Assembly: GCA_000320545.1 (NCBI GenBank)
Contig: ADNK01003347.1
Coordinates: forward strand, 1 to 32,070
Source: Bigelowiella natans CCMP2755
Taxonomy: Eukaryota; Cercozoa; Chlorarachniophyceae
Length of the DNA: 32,070 nucleotides
Reading direction: 5' to 3'
The first letter of the stretch is position 1. Each line of letters opens with the position of its first letter. A program made the position numbers and the translations under genes. Shown in pieces: positions 1-10,027 of this stretch. The notes under the pieces are model-generated. The model ran no database searches, was not told where the DNA came from, and saw only the letters and a list, made by a program, of their open reading frames with translations.

Positions 1-31
<31 letters not shown>

Positions 32-133
32 ATAAGCCAACCGAATAATCGTACTTTAGTGTTGCGGATAAGGCAAAGATGAATATTATATGGGCGACAA
101 CCCAGGTGACGTAAGATAACACACAAACACACA

Positions 134-203
<70 letters not shown>

Positions 204-341
204 ATAATGCACAAAAAATACAATATGTACATGTATAATAAATACATAGAAAGAACTGTTCGAAAATCTTGGGAAGTACGGCTCGAAAAAAAACATCTTA
301 CACACCAAGCTCGCAGGAAGCAAGGATGTCTGCAATAAGGT
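1..341. repeat. 5' flank / possible intron of TTLL gene with AG and CA/GA microsatellites
   Basis: Bases 1-28 are (AG)n and 121-197 are (CA)n running directly into (GA)n. The TTLL N-terminus should be encoded in or before this stretch, but I cannot point to an exon. The ORFs on both strands here mostly translate the repeats. Confidence 0.6.
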
Positions 342-885
342 ACGAGGCAAACCGACGCCAACAAAAGAAGCGGAAAATTGACCGTAAGTATGGTGTGAGG
401 CAAGATAGAACAATAGCATCGGGGATATGTTGTCGTTTGTTGGTTTGGTTTGTCCATATCACCTAATCCTCCCAATCCCCCCCTCCCACCCTTCACTCTG
501 TCTCCGCTGTGCTTCAATGGGCTTCTAGGTTGCCTTTGCTAGGCAGATGAACCGAGCGAAACGGTTATGCGACACAGACAGTCGATGCCTGTATGACTTT
601 TGGCCCAGAACATTCATTCTTCCAGACGAATGGGACGAAATGCAAGCGTTCGAGGAACAGAGGGAGAAGAAGAAGAAGAAGAAGAAGAAGAAGAATAGAC
701 AACAGGAGCGGCAAACACACAGGGGGGAAGGAGATGGACGCGGCGATCCAGATGAGGATGGGGGAAAAGAAGACGAGGAGGTCCTTCAACTCTACGTCTT
801 TGTCTGAACATAAACATAAGAACTTACAACACACAAATACACACACACACACACACAAATACACACACACACACACACACATACA

Positions 886-950
<65 letters not shown>

Positions 951-3556
951 TAAACTATAGAATTGTTGTTATTACATCTTCTATGGCATGCATTTCTTTC
1001 AACGAAACTACAACCCTAATTCTCCCATCAACACCATCATCACCGTCACGACCACCTTCAGACGCCTGACAAGTCAGAGAGGGAGGGGAAGCGCTCTAAC
1101 GATGCTGCTGCTGCCGCCATCCCTCGGAAAGAGAAGACGAAGGCGAAGAGGATAGAAAAAACGGACAAGAAGAAACCGCACTTTCCAGCGCCCTCCGCAT
1201 CTTCATTTTCTTCATGTTGGATTGTCAAACCGGATTGCGGCGCGCAGGGGGATGGCATATACCTGGCCGAATCTATCGAAGATATTGAGCGACGCCGCCC
1301 CTCGGGCTCGACGTGCTACGTGGCGCAAGAGTATCTTTCCGACCCCCTTCTGATAAGCGGGTGCGTGCGTGAGGAAGAGGCGTTTGAGACGCGGTCGTGA
1401 GGGGAGGGTATCTTCTATGCTTGTTTGGTTTTTCCCAGCAGCGGCAGATACCTACTTCTGGATGGTGTTTGCTTTTCACTACTTATAGCAGCTTTTTCAG
1501 TCGTAAAGATGTTGTCTTCTGTAGCTTCTGACTATCGATCAGCCCTTGAAACTCTGAACCCCTCACCGCTCACTCCCCCCTCCTCCATCCCTTTTTCCTT
1601 CTGTTCCCCTCTCTCTCTCTCTCACGCTCTCTCTCTCTCTCTTTCGCTGCGGGATGTGTTGTGATAAATTGGGCAATTAGCTACAAGTTTGACCTACGTG
1701 TCTACGTGCTGGTGGCGTCCTTGAATCCCCTCGAGGCATATGTGCGTAAGGAGTGACAGTGATATATCCACCCCCCCCCCCCTCTCTATCTTCAATCTCT
1801 CCCTGAGTGCGTATGGGGGTGTGCGATAAACAATACCATGCTGAAAGCGGACTCGACAGATGACGACTAACACGCGCAGTGCTCGCAGGTATGCAAAGAA
1901 GGCCTTGGCCGCTTGAGCACCAAACAGTATCAGCCCCCAAACAAAGGTACGGTTGTTGCGCAAATAGTAGAGGTCATGCACGGAGGAGTCTTTCTGAGAG
2001 TCTGTGTAACACGTGCCTTCAGGAAACGTCGGTGTCAGCACCATGCACCTCACCAACTATAGTCTCAACAAGAGAAGCGAAGACTTCGTCCACGGGGAGG
2101 AGGGGAACAAACGGCTGCTCAGCGCTGTGCTGGACACGATAGCTGAAAAGGAGGCCAGCAATGGAGGATCTTTCAATGCTGAGTCAGGTTGTTTGCGCCC
2201 GCACCATCTGGCCGATTTCTCCGTGTGAGTCTATGCACGTTGCTAGAGGATCTCGAGCGCAGCTTTAGGAAAAAGCGCACCCATGCATCCACTCTGTTGT
2301 CATCGCTATCACCATCACCATCACCACCATCATCATCATCACCACCACCACCATTTTCATGTTTACTTATTTATCCTCCGGTGTTAGTATGGGCTGGGAT
2401 CTTATCGCTCGTTGGCGAGACATTGCGCGCAATCCGCCCTGTCCTGCTCGACGCCGCCGAAGACGCCGCGATGATCATCGAAGGAGACAGCTTGAAAGGG
2501 CGGCGAAGCCTGGCTGAAGGCATGGGCAGCGGCCGGTGCTTCCAGATTCTCGGATTCGACATCATGCTCGACCGACAGGGCAGGCCCCACTTAATAGAAG
2601 TCAACAACTCCCCGTCCATGAATGCTGAGGAGGTCTTGCCGCTAGCATCGCTGAAGACGAAGGAGAAAACGGAGATAAAAGCCGAGGGAGCAAAGCCGGC
2701 GTCGTCATCGACCTCCTTGCCGGCACCTTTGCACCCCAAGAAAAGCAGCGAGAACCCGCCTGCTTCTTCTCCTGATTTGGCGTCTTCGCGACCGTGGTAC
2801 ATGGAAGATCACGGCGTAGGCCCTCGCTGTGAGTGCAAAGAGTGTCTGGGTTGGCATGTTCACCGCATCTGCCCGGTTGACGTCACTGCTAAGAGGCGTG
2901 CGATGACTGGGGCGCTCGGATGTGTACTCAACCGCTGCCGGGCCATTTCTAACAAATCTGGGAAGAAGGCGAATGGCAGCCGCATTCTTGGAGAGGCGGT
3001 GGAAAAGTACTACTATCGAGTGGACGAGGACAGACGTGCAGAAGCGCTGTCTATTACACCAGGAAGCATCGATGGAGGGTGCGCCTATTCAGCCTCCTCA
3101 GCGCTCGAGCTAGTGCGCCAGCTGTTCGAGCATGTCGCTGGACGGCATCGTGCCCTCAATGCCTTCAAGTTTCGAAAAGCGCTGCAACTTGCTGGTATCC
3201 TTGCGAGCAGGCGAACTTCGACGAGGGGGGGGCGGAAGGAGGGGAAGGTGGCTGGGAATGACCACGTAGGACGAAATGAAACAGCACGAAACCAGCCCGA
3301 GAAGGCACCGGAGCCGGCGCCGAACGACGCAGATATGATTTCTTCAAAGCTGGTGCTGTTGCATCCGGACGATGTCGATGCGATGTTCAAGCGGGCACGG
3401 ATGAAGTCGGCCAGTGGATATGTGCAGTTTCCGGAGTTCACCGACCTCATCATCACAGCCATTGAGCAGGCTTGCAGAGATTTCAAAAAGGCTAGTGAGA
3501 GAGATGCGGCACGGAGAGCCTGCTTTGATGGCATTAAGGCGGCGATCCATCTCTAA
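342..3556 (+). CDS. Tubulin tyrosine ligase-like protein (TTLL), multi-exon
   Basis: TTLL enzymes ligate glutamate, glycine or tyrosine to tubulin tails in cilia and cytoplasmic microtubules. Proposed exons: ~342-383 (weak, ends at a gtaagt donor), 529-780, 1062-1360, 1681-1741, 1889-1946, 2023-2187, 2388-3556; from 529 onward the phases join exactly and give about 667 residues. Family motifs in order: FWPRTFILPDEW (exon 529), CWIVKPDCGAQGDGIYL (ATP-grasp nucleotide-binding strand), YKFDLRVYVLV, YVCKEGLGRLST, MHLTNYSLNK, VWAGI, then FDIMLDRQGRPHLIEVNNSP, whose E and N are the metal-binding residues of the family. A GAA/AAG microsatellite at about 664-695 is translated as a lysine run. The roughly 300-residue C-terminal part has a short conserved Cys-containing segment (RICPVDVTAKRR) and a later EF-hand-like helical stretch without intact calcium loops. 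The first exon(s) and the start codon are not identified. The donor at 781 (gtcctt) is weak. Substrate and chain type (glutamate or glycine) cannot be read from the sequence. Confidence 0.88.
781..1061 (+). repeat. TTLL intron with (CA)n and (TA)n microsatellites
   Basis: Between the exons ending at 780 and starting at 1062. It carries (CA)n at about 839-917 followed directly by (TA)n at about 917-945. Exon phases on both sides are 0. The acceptor reads accaccttcag. Confidence 0.55.
1608..1642 (+). repeat. (CT)n tract in TTLL intron
   Basis: An interrupted CT dinucleotide run, on the sense strand of the intron 1361-1680 and about 40 bases before its acceptor at 1680. It could double as pyrimidine tract. 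Confidence 0.6.
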
Positions 3557-4205
3557 GAATCGTCGCTAAAAACTCAGTAAGGTTTGCATGGAATAGGCGA
3601 GATCTCATTGCTCTAAATTTGTACTACGATGCAATGTGCGAAGCAGCTTCATTAGTGCATAAGTGCGGTCGCTGTGCGGTACGCTCGAGGGTGTAATTTC
3701 CATTACACGCACGTGCCTTGCACGATCGCGGTGACAATGATGATGCGAATGCTTGAAACAAGTTTTCATGCTGCAGCCACAGCTAGGACCCAACTAGCCA
3801 ATGCAAGCGCAGGCATCGTGGCAGCGCCATTGCCATGATTGTGATTCACATTGCCCATCAAGCATGCTAGCATGACAACATCTGCCAGACATGAACATGC
3901 CATCGCAAGTGGCAGCAACAGCTGCGTGCAATCTTCGCGTGAAGCATGCACGTGCTGGGCGATGCCAGGAAACGTCACACAAGTAATGACGTCAAGCAAT
4001 AATGCTAGAATGATTAATGCCGTCGAGATCAGGAATTCAACAGAGATGGTGATTGAAAAGTTATGTGCAGAAATTTGTTACGTTCTAGACGTTTATAATC
4101 GTATGTGGTGCGTTGCTATTTCTTGCCATCCTCTGCTATATCATCTTGAACAAATATGTCTGCTGTGATGCGGTGTACTAGGCACGATACGCACGCGCCA
4201 ACATG
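3557..4205. other. Intergenic region between convergent genes
   Basis: Separates the 3' ends of the TTLL gene (+) and the unknown gene 4206-6067 (-). Open frames here are short and match nothing I recognise. Words such as GCATGC and CACGTG recur, but no clear repeat or RNA gene is visible. It should contain both polyadenylation signals. Confidence 0.5.
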
Positions 4206-4699
4206 CTACTTCAGCGCCGAGCGTATGAGCTCGAGGTGGCGAGGAAGCAGCTCCTTGACTTGTACACGGAAGGTACCCCGAGGCGTCTTTGCGCCTGGCG
4301 CGCCAAAGTAGCACGGCGTAAAATAGATCGGCGCGTTCGGATACGTTTCACAGCGCACCCGCTCAGGCCGTCCATTGCTATACATGCGTCCTGTGGGAAC
4401 CTCCAGCCACCAGTGGGAGAAATTGCAGGCCACGCCAGGCTTTCCACGCATGCCGACCACGATTGATGACGGGGATGGTGTTGAGCTTGACGAAGGGGAT
4501 GATGATGATGATGAAGCAGAATAATCTCCTGCCTGCGTATCGTTGGTGATGGGGACCATGCCAGCCATCTTCACCGCGAGGCGCATCACGTCCTCGGCCA
4601 CGAGCAGCTCAAGATCCTGTTCGATCGTGGAATGGAAAGGCCACAAAGCGCTCTCTCTCAGCATCATCGACACTCATATCGTAGACACGTAGGCACTCC

Positions 4700-4742
<43 letters not shown>

Positions 4743-6067
4743 AGGAAGAGAGAATCAAGTATGTTTATGTATAACATTCCACTCCTCGGCCTGTGCGGCG
4801 GCGCTATTACCTTGCCCTTCCTCTCCCAGTCCTCCTTCTTTAGCTTACCAACGCGCTTTAGGTGTCGTGCGGTGATGGCATCTATCTCCTTCACCACTTG
4901 AGGCCCAAATGACTTTAGAACCTTCGCACATCGTCTCTGAACGGCAATGTACGATACCGTTTTCCAAGGCTACATATGGGAGGTAGAAGATTGCGAGTGT
5001 GCGTCATTTCATGTAGTAGTAGTAGTAGTAGTAGTAGCAGCAGCAGTAGTGGTAGTAGAAGTAGCAGTATTAGTTGTAGTAGACAATGGTTTGTGATGCT
5101 TCGTACTTGTATATCTACGATATACACCTCCGAAATTCTCCCCCCACCCCCACTCTTCACTTCGTCCACCGCATATTTTTTATACGGGGGTCCACCTTTC
5201 CCTCACTCCTCCAGGGATGCTTGCTGCGCTCTGCTACCGAAATCCAGTCAAACAATGCAGGCGGCCAGGAGCTAAAGTCGTCATCATATCCTAAGTCACC
5301 AGCACATAGCGCCCAATTGAAGCACGACGCCGAGGAAGCGAGGTTCTCCGGGCCTGATTCATGCATAGTAGCAATATATGTTCGGCGTTGCACTGCGATT
5401 CGTGAGGCTTGATGCGACAGCTGCACGTACCCCATACAATGTCCCGGGTCCTCTCGATCCTATGAAGCGCATGTAGAGCTAGCTTTTTCAGCGCTTGGTT
5501 ATCGGCCATCGTTACGTTCAGTAGCTTTTTGGTTTCGGATGGGGGTTTCTTCGTTGCTACATGTGGAGTTCCCCCCTCATCACCCCCGGCATCCTCGGCC
5601 CGTTTAGTGTCGCTCTTCCACGAGTCAGTATCAGATATCACACTCATTAGCGTCTCCCATGGCTCCGTGCGCTCCCCCAACGCTCCACCTACCAAAGCCG
5701 TGAAGCAGGGGGAGGGCACTGATGACATTCAATCTCCGACAGAGATGACAAACAAAGCTGCAGCAGCCCTGACTTTTGCGTGGGAGACAAGTATAGAATG
5801 GCAACAAAATCTACCTGAGAGCGTTGCTGGCTCGGACGAGGAGGAATGGCGGGCCGAGGCAGCCGCTTTGTCAACCATTTCATCCGACTTTTCGGATAGC
5901 GTTCGAGCGAGTGAGGGAAGAGACTTTGGAACGGGTTCCTCAGGGCCAAGGTCAGATTCCTCGTCAATGACTACATTACTAATATTTCTAGCTCCCTTGC
6001 TGTTGCTGTCCGTTGGCGCTTCCTCGTTATCTCCGACCGCCGACCTGCTGTTGGCGCTGCTCTCCAT
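4206..6067 (-). CDS. Protein of unknown family, five exons
   Basis: Exons on the minus strand, 5' to 3': 6067-5815, 5688-5431, 5353-5196, 4969-4811, 4652-4206, about 424 residues. Every junction keeps phase (1, 1, 0, 0), which is the main support. The start is the first in-frame ATG after an upstream stop (MESSANSRSAVGDN). The N-terminal ~130 residues are Ser/Glu/Asp-rich and probably disordered. A helical middle follows, with ALKKLALHALHRIERT and VVKEIDAITARHLKRV. The last exon encodes a serine-rich linker, then a compact aromatic block (HWWLEVPTGRMYSNGRPER and IYFTPCYFGAP) ending in LLPRHLELIRSALK. I do not recognise the family. The last acceptor (at 4653) is the least certain because GAGAG steps offer several AG choices; this one keeps the frame. 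An intron at 4653-4810 holds a (CT)n tract on the sense strand and that at 4970-5195 a CTA trinucleotide array. Confidence 0.7.
4706..4738 (-). repeat. (CT)n / (AG)n microsatellite in intron
   Basis: About 16 uninterrupted AG units on the plus strand, reading as CT in the sense direction of the minus-strand gene, within its last intron and upstream of the acceptor near 4653. Confidence 0.7.
5012..5075. repeat. (TAG)n / (CTA)n trinucleotide array
   Basis: Roughly 20 imperfect TAG units with CAG and TGG variants, inside the intron 4970-5195 of the minus-strand gene. On the plus strand an ORF translates it as poly-serine; that is a shadow. Confidence 0.6.
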
Positions 6068-6308
6068 TGTCACTCGTCGTCCGGATTGTGAGTTACTACT
6101 CTCGTCGTCAGCGGTTTGAAAAAAATGAGATGATTTTTAAAACAAATTGTGATGATTTCGATGCTGCGTCACATCCATAAGCTTGTCGCAGTCTAAATAA
6201 TGCCGAGCATTTTCAGGAAAAATCGAAGAAAAATCGACACATACACCCCTCAAGTTGTGTGTGCTTTGGTGATAAAAATCAATTCAATTTTTTTCAAGAA
6301 TCGTTGTT

Positions 6309-6680
6309 ATGATCGATGTTCAATACAAATCTAAGAGGAAAAGCCACCCTCGTGACTCAAAACCCCCCCGCCCACCACCGCATCGCGAGCCAATGGGGTG
6401 CAACTCGAGAGGGTCACTCGAGTTTTTCACTAGAGCAAGTGAAAGAAACGAAGGACTGACTCACCCGTCTCTCAGGGGCTCCAAGTCCAACCTTTGGTGG
6501 GCCAAAGAAATCTTTCGACGGAAAAGCGCTCTCTTCTTGGTGCCCTTCCTGCGCAAAGGAGTTTCGCAAAATGATGAACAACTGATGAGCACAGAATGTT
6601 CCAACCCGACGTTTATTCGCGATAAACGTACAATTGGATTGGTCCTAGATGTTTTTCCCCTGCATATTGATGATCTGTGA
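6309..6680 (+). CDS. Short ORF or gene-end fragment, duplicated C-terminus
   Basis: A 123-residue frame beginning at an ATG, basic and proline-rich at first (PPRPPPHREP), ending in TIGLVLDVFPLHIDDL and a TGA. The closing codons are repeated downstream (7021-7023 stop) with mostly silent changes, which suggests that at least the 3' part was once a coding end. No family is recognised and no upstream exon was found. It could be the last exon of a gene, a decayed tandem copy, or a chance frame. Confidence 0.3.
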   Translation: MIDVQYKSKRKSHPRDSKPPRPPPHREPMGCNSRGSLEFFTRASERNEGLTHPSLRGSKSNLWWAKEIFRRKSALFLVPFLRKGVSQNDEQLMSTECSNPTFIRDKRTIGLVLDVFPLHIDDL

Positions 6681-6745
6681 CAAGACGTTTTATGAAGGAG
6701 GGTACCCGTAGCAACTTGTCATTGAAACGAATTTTGTTAGGAGCT
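6621..6745 (+). repeat. Direct repeat, copy 1
   Basis: A segment of about 125 bases that recurs at 6964-7087 with roughly three quarters of positions matching and a few small gaps. Similarity runs through the stop codon TGA and on into a shared 3' stretch (GAAACGAATTTTGT). Confidence 0.75.
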
Positions 6746-6963
6746 AAAACTTTTCTTCAGTTATGAAACTGCGGGATTTATAGACAGTTTTTCGAGGATG
6801 AGGGTGGGTATTGTAGGGTTCATGGCTGAAATCGCATGAATTCCAGTTTTGCGTCAATGTCTCGACAAAACGGACAACGTTATGTTTCTCCAGACAAAAA
6901 GCTCCCCAAAACCCAAATGTGCACATGCATCTGGAACGTTCTAGCTTCGTACGAGTAGTGCAC

Positions 6964-7087
6964 GATGAACGCAAGATTGGATTGGTTTTGGATGTATTCC
7001 CCCTGCATATTAATGATCTGTGACAAAAGACGTTTCGTCAAGGAGAGTGCTCGTAGCAACTTATAGAAACGAATTTTGTAAGGGGCT
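6964..7087 (+). repeat. Direct repeat, copy 2
   Basis: Second copy of the 6621-6745 segment. It keeps an open frame reading KIGLVLDVFPLHINDL then TGA at 7021-7023. Upstream similarity fades over about 30 bases. Confidence 0.75.
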
Positions 7088-7253
7088 GAGCTAGACACCA
7101 TAACTCAAAACTACTCAAGTTCGCAGACAGCTCGCCAAGGTACGGCTTCGGCTTCGGCTCCCTAGCGTCCAGACTGCTATTCGTCGTGAGAAGATATAAT
7201 ATTGCTCACATTCCCCTTTGCGGAAGTAACGTTTTCATTTTTTGTCTCAGATC

Positions 7254-9585
7254 ATGGATTCACTCAAGCCAACTCAGCAGCAAATGACAATCGCTCGCAA
7301 GCGCCTTCCAATTTTCGAATTTCTGTCTGATGCCGATCTCAAGCAAGTCCTTTGCTTCTCGAGCCCATCTGAGGCTAATTCGTTTGGGCTCTTCCCCAAG
7401 ATCGCAACTTTTTCAACCGTGGTCGTCGATCCTGAGACTGAATCGATCATCGGGGTTAAGAACTGTGCTGGCAAAGCTGGTGAAGAGATGATATTTTTGA
7501 AGCCTATAAATACGAAAGGACGTCACCCACTTGATTGGATTTGTGACGTAATTGCCACGGTTCCCGTGGAGATGCGAGCCCAGTTTTTAGCTGCCTGGGA
7601 GGGTATGCAGAACCTGAAAGGTGAAAGGAACAAAAGCAGGGGATACAATTCGCAAGAGCTGTCCGAGTTTCCCGAACCAATTGTTCTATTGCTCCTACGA
7701 GTTAAGTTCACGCAGGATGTCGACGCAGCACTCCGCAGCGGCAAGCTCCAGTCTCTTCAGAGCTTGGATAAGTGCCTAATGCAGAGGATATTTCAGATCT
7801 CCATGACTGTGAGAGATCAAGCGAAGAAGATATCTCGAAAAGGATCGAGCATAATTACCTTGTTGTTTGGACAAGTACGGCAACTCAGAAAGCTAATCAA
7901 GTATGCTAAGATTTCCACTTACGTCGCGACTTGGGAATTTTGGAGGTCTCAGCTGCGTTATTATGTCAAAGCCAGTGGCAATGCCGCTAATATCGAGGAA
8001 AAGTACAACTCAAAGGAGAATTCGATCACGAAAACTATTCTAAGCGTTCGCTGCGGTGAATCTGTCGAAATTCCTTATGGCTTCCAATATGGCAGTCACA
8101 GAATGCTTGTGCAGACTGATCTTACCCATGAAGCTTACGCCACGGCGATGAGCGCTTTTGAGGCCGGAAAGAATAGACTGGTGGTAGTCAACGGGCCAGT
8201 GGGAACAGGGAAAATTGAGGTCTTGAAAGATCTGGCAAATGCGCTTGGCATCAACTGCTATCTGTACAAGCATTGTAGCAGCAGGAAAAGTGACCATTCG
8301 GCTTTAATTTTGGCTGTGAGTCGAAACCCGAACATGATGTTCTTGTTCGAAGGATTGGATAAAGAAGGTGCCGAGGTGATCCAGGCAATTACTTCTGCCA
8401 ACGATGAGAAAGATATTGCTACTCGTACTGGTCTTATTTGTGTTGTTGGAAACCTTGATAAAAAGGAAGTAAAAGAGTCGCTCGGAAGTCTCCCAGCTTG
8501 TGCAACTCAGATGATGACGACACCAGACCTTGTTCGTATATACGAGGTAATTGCCTCACAGTATAATCATTGATGTGTGGAATTGCTACAACACAAGCAT
8601 CAGCACTTAAATTTTACTTCTTTTTCAGTTTGAATTATGGCATTGATTTGTTGTTGTTTGTCATTTTGGCCAGGTGATGCTTGCTATCGAAGGATTCACC
8701 ACTCCCGAAACGGTTGCGGTTGAATTGAATAATTTCTTAGTAAAGGCCCGAGAAACTTTCTCCGAGAAATCTTGGTACGATTACGGTCTCCGCACTGCCA
8801 AGGTTCTCATTAAGACTGCTGGTGCATTTCTTCGATCTTCTAGATCAATTAAGGATGAAGCAGAGGCGAAAAAAGAACGGAAAGGTCTCCATGATGCCTT
8901 GTGCGCCTCAATCCTACCGTCCTTGGTTCCTGCGGATCTTACTTTGGCGTCTGGCCAGCTTCATGCACAATTCCCTACATTTCCACCATTTCCTTCGAAT
9001 AAAAACGACACGAGAGGCGTCGAAGAGCTGATGTCTATGCTATCAAAGTCGGATGCCAAGAAAATGACAAAGCTGAAAGGTGATGTAGGAACGAAGTTCA
9101 GTATGATCCAATTTTCAGTCATGTCCAAGATCCGTCACGGATTGCTTGCACTAAGCGATTCACCGAAGTACTTGCTACATGCACTCTCGACACTCGCATC
9201 ACTGGTTGGTGTCAATTTCTCACTGATCAACCACGACAATCTGACTACTGCTGAGCTCTACGGCGCCATGACGGAGGATGGGGAGTGGCAACGTGGAGTT
9301 CTTGCAGAACGCATGATGTCTGCTGCGAATAAAGACGGAGCTCCTACCTGGATCGTGTTGGAAGGTAAAATGGATCAAGTGAAGCTGCAACCACTCTATT
9401 CTATTCTTGACGACAACAGAAAGTTGTTCCAGGAAAATGGAAGTGTCGTTTCTTTGCCAAAAAACGCCAATGTGGTCCTGATCAGTACGCCTGATGAAGT
9501 TGCCAAGTGGAAACCTGCAGCTATATCGCGTGTGGGAGTCGTTCACTTTATCGATAATGAATCAGGCCGCTGTTCCGTGATGTGA
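7254..9585 (+). CDS. Truncated dynein heavy-chain-like protein: linker, AAA1, AAA2, CaaX
   Basis: Two exons, 7254-8546 and 8674-9585, phase 0, 734 residues; the junction rejoins DLVRIYE to VMLAIEGF as in dyneins. Residues ~15-290 match the second half of the dynein linker (LPIFEFLSDADLKQVL; GEEMIFLKPI; WRSQLRYY). AAA1 follows (GFQYGSHRMLVQTDLT), with a P-loop at 314-321, GPVGTGKI, where dyneins have GPAGTGKT. The Walker B Asp-Glu is replaced (MFLFEGLDKEG). SWYDYGLRTAKVLIKTAG at ~464-481 is typical of AAA1-AAA2 dynein sequence. AAA2 keeps ELYGAM, GEWQRGV, WIVLEG, LDDNRKL and ISRVGVVHF, but at the P-loop position has HGLLALSDSPKYLL. The chain then stops at GRCSVM. A full dynein heavy chain is about 4,000 residues or more, with six AAA domains, stalk and tail. 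ATG 7254 follows a good acceptor (ends 7250), so a 5' exon may be missing. Likely not a motor: both nucleotide sites look dead. Confidence 0.85.
8547..8673 (+). other. Intron of dynein-derived gene
   Basis: 127 bases, gtaatt donor and ttttggccag acceptor, phase 0. Skipping it would leave the first frame to stop at 8571-8573; splicing restores the continuous dynein match. Confidence 0.85.
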
Positions 9586-10027
9586 GCAAACGACAAATTA
9601 TCCAAAGAATGAAAACAGCAGTTACGACAAAAATGCTGTGTCGTTCGAGCATTCCATCGTTTGTTGTTGTGATGTCAAAATTGTAATCATGGAAATCAAT
9701 TTAAATAATAGACATAGTAATATCATATATAATATATATGGTTGTGCTAAACTGTGTACGCGAATAGATAAAGCCTTAATGGCAATATTAAAGTACAAAA
9801 ACGCGTAAATCTTAAGCATTAGCTTTATAATGAGAACTAGTTGGTGAAGCTGGCATGGTTTAAATCTGGTAGCATGGCTCAGATCCAGGCATATAGATTG
9901 TTATATAGCAACATCATCTTAGCCTCACAATATACCACATACATGTATATATACATACATATATGATGCAATCAATCATACGACTTCATCATCGCACCCT
10001 CTGCTTAATGATCGCTTTTCAAGAAAA
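9586..10027. other. AT-rich intergenic region
   Basis: No coding signal. Contains TA-rich stretches and, at 9705-9740, one copy of a direct repeat whose partner is at 11815-11852. Confidence 0.5.
9705..9740 (+). repeat. Short direct repeat, copy 1
   Basis: Begins ATAATAGACATAGTAATA and continues CAT-TATAAT-TATATATG. The partner at 11815 differs at only a few bases and by two inserted bases. Confidence 0.65.

Larger units (their letters stand above)
6068..7253. other. Intergenic region with duplicated fragment
   Basis: Lies between the divergent unknown gene (-) and the dynein-derived gene (+), so both promoters should be here. Apart from the duplicated segment and a strong acceptor-like tttttgtctcag ending at 7250, I see no further element. 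Confidence 0.5.

Noticed and set aside
565-946. 117-residue ORFs on both strands
   Set aside because: Translations of CA and AAG repeats; the plus-strand exon 529-780 in another frame carries the TTLL motif.
2371-2802. 143-residue minus-strand ORF
   Set aside because: Antisense shadow of the TTLL catalytic exon.
8040-8297. 85-residue minus-strand ORF
   Set aside because: Antisense to the dynein AAA1 region, which has clear family similarity.
8547-8673. Frameshift or gene split in the dynein-derived gene
   Set aside because: The gap has proper GT and AG ends and phase 0; splicing restores the dynein alignment, so it is an intron.
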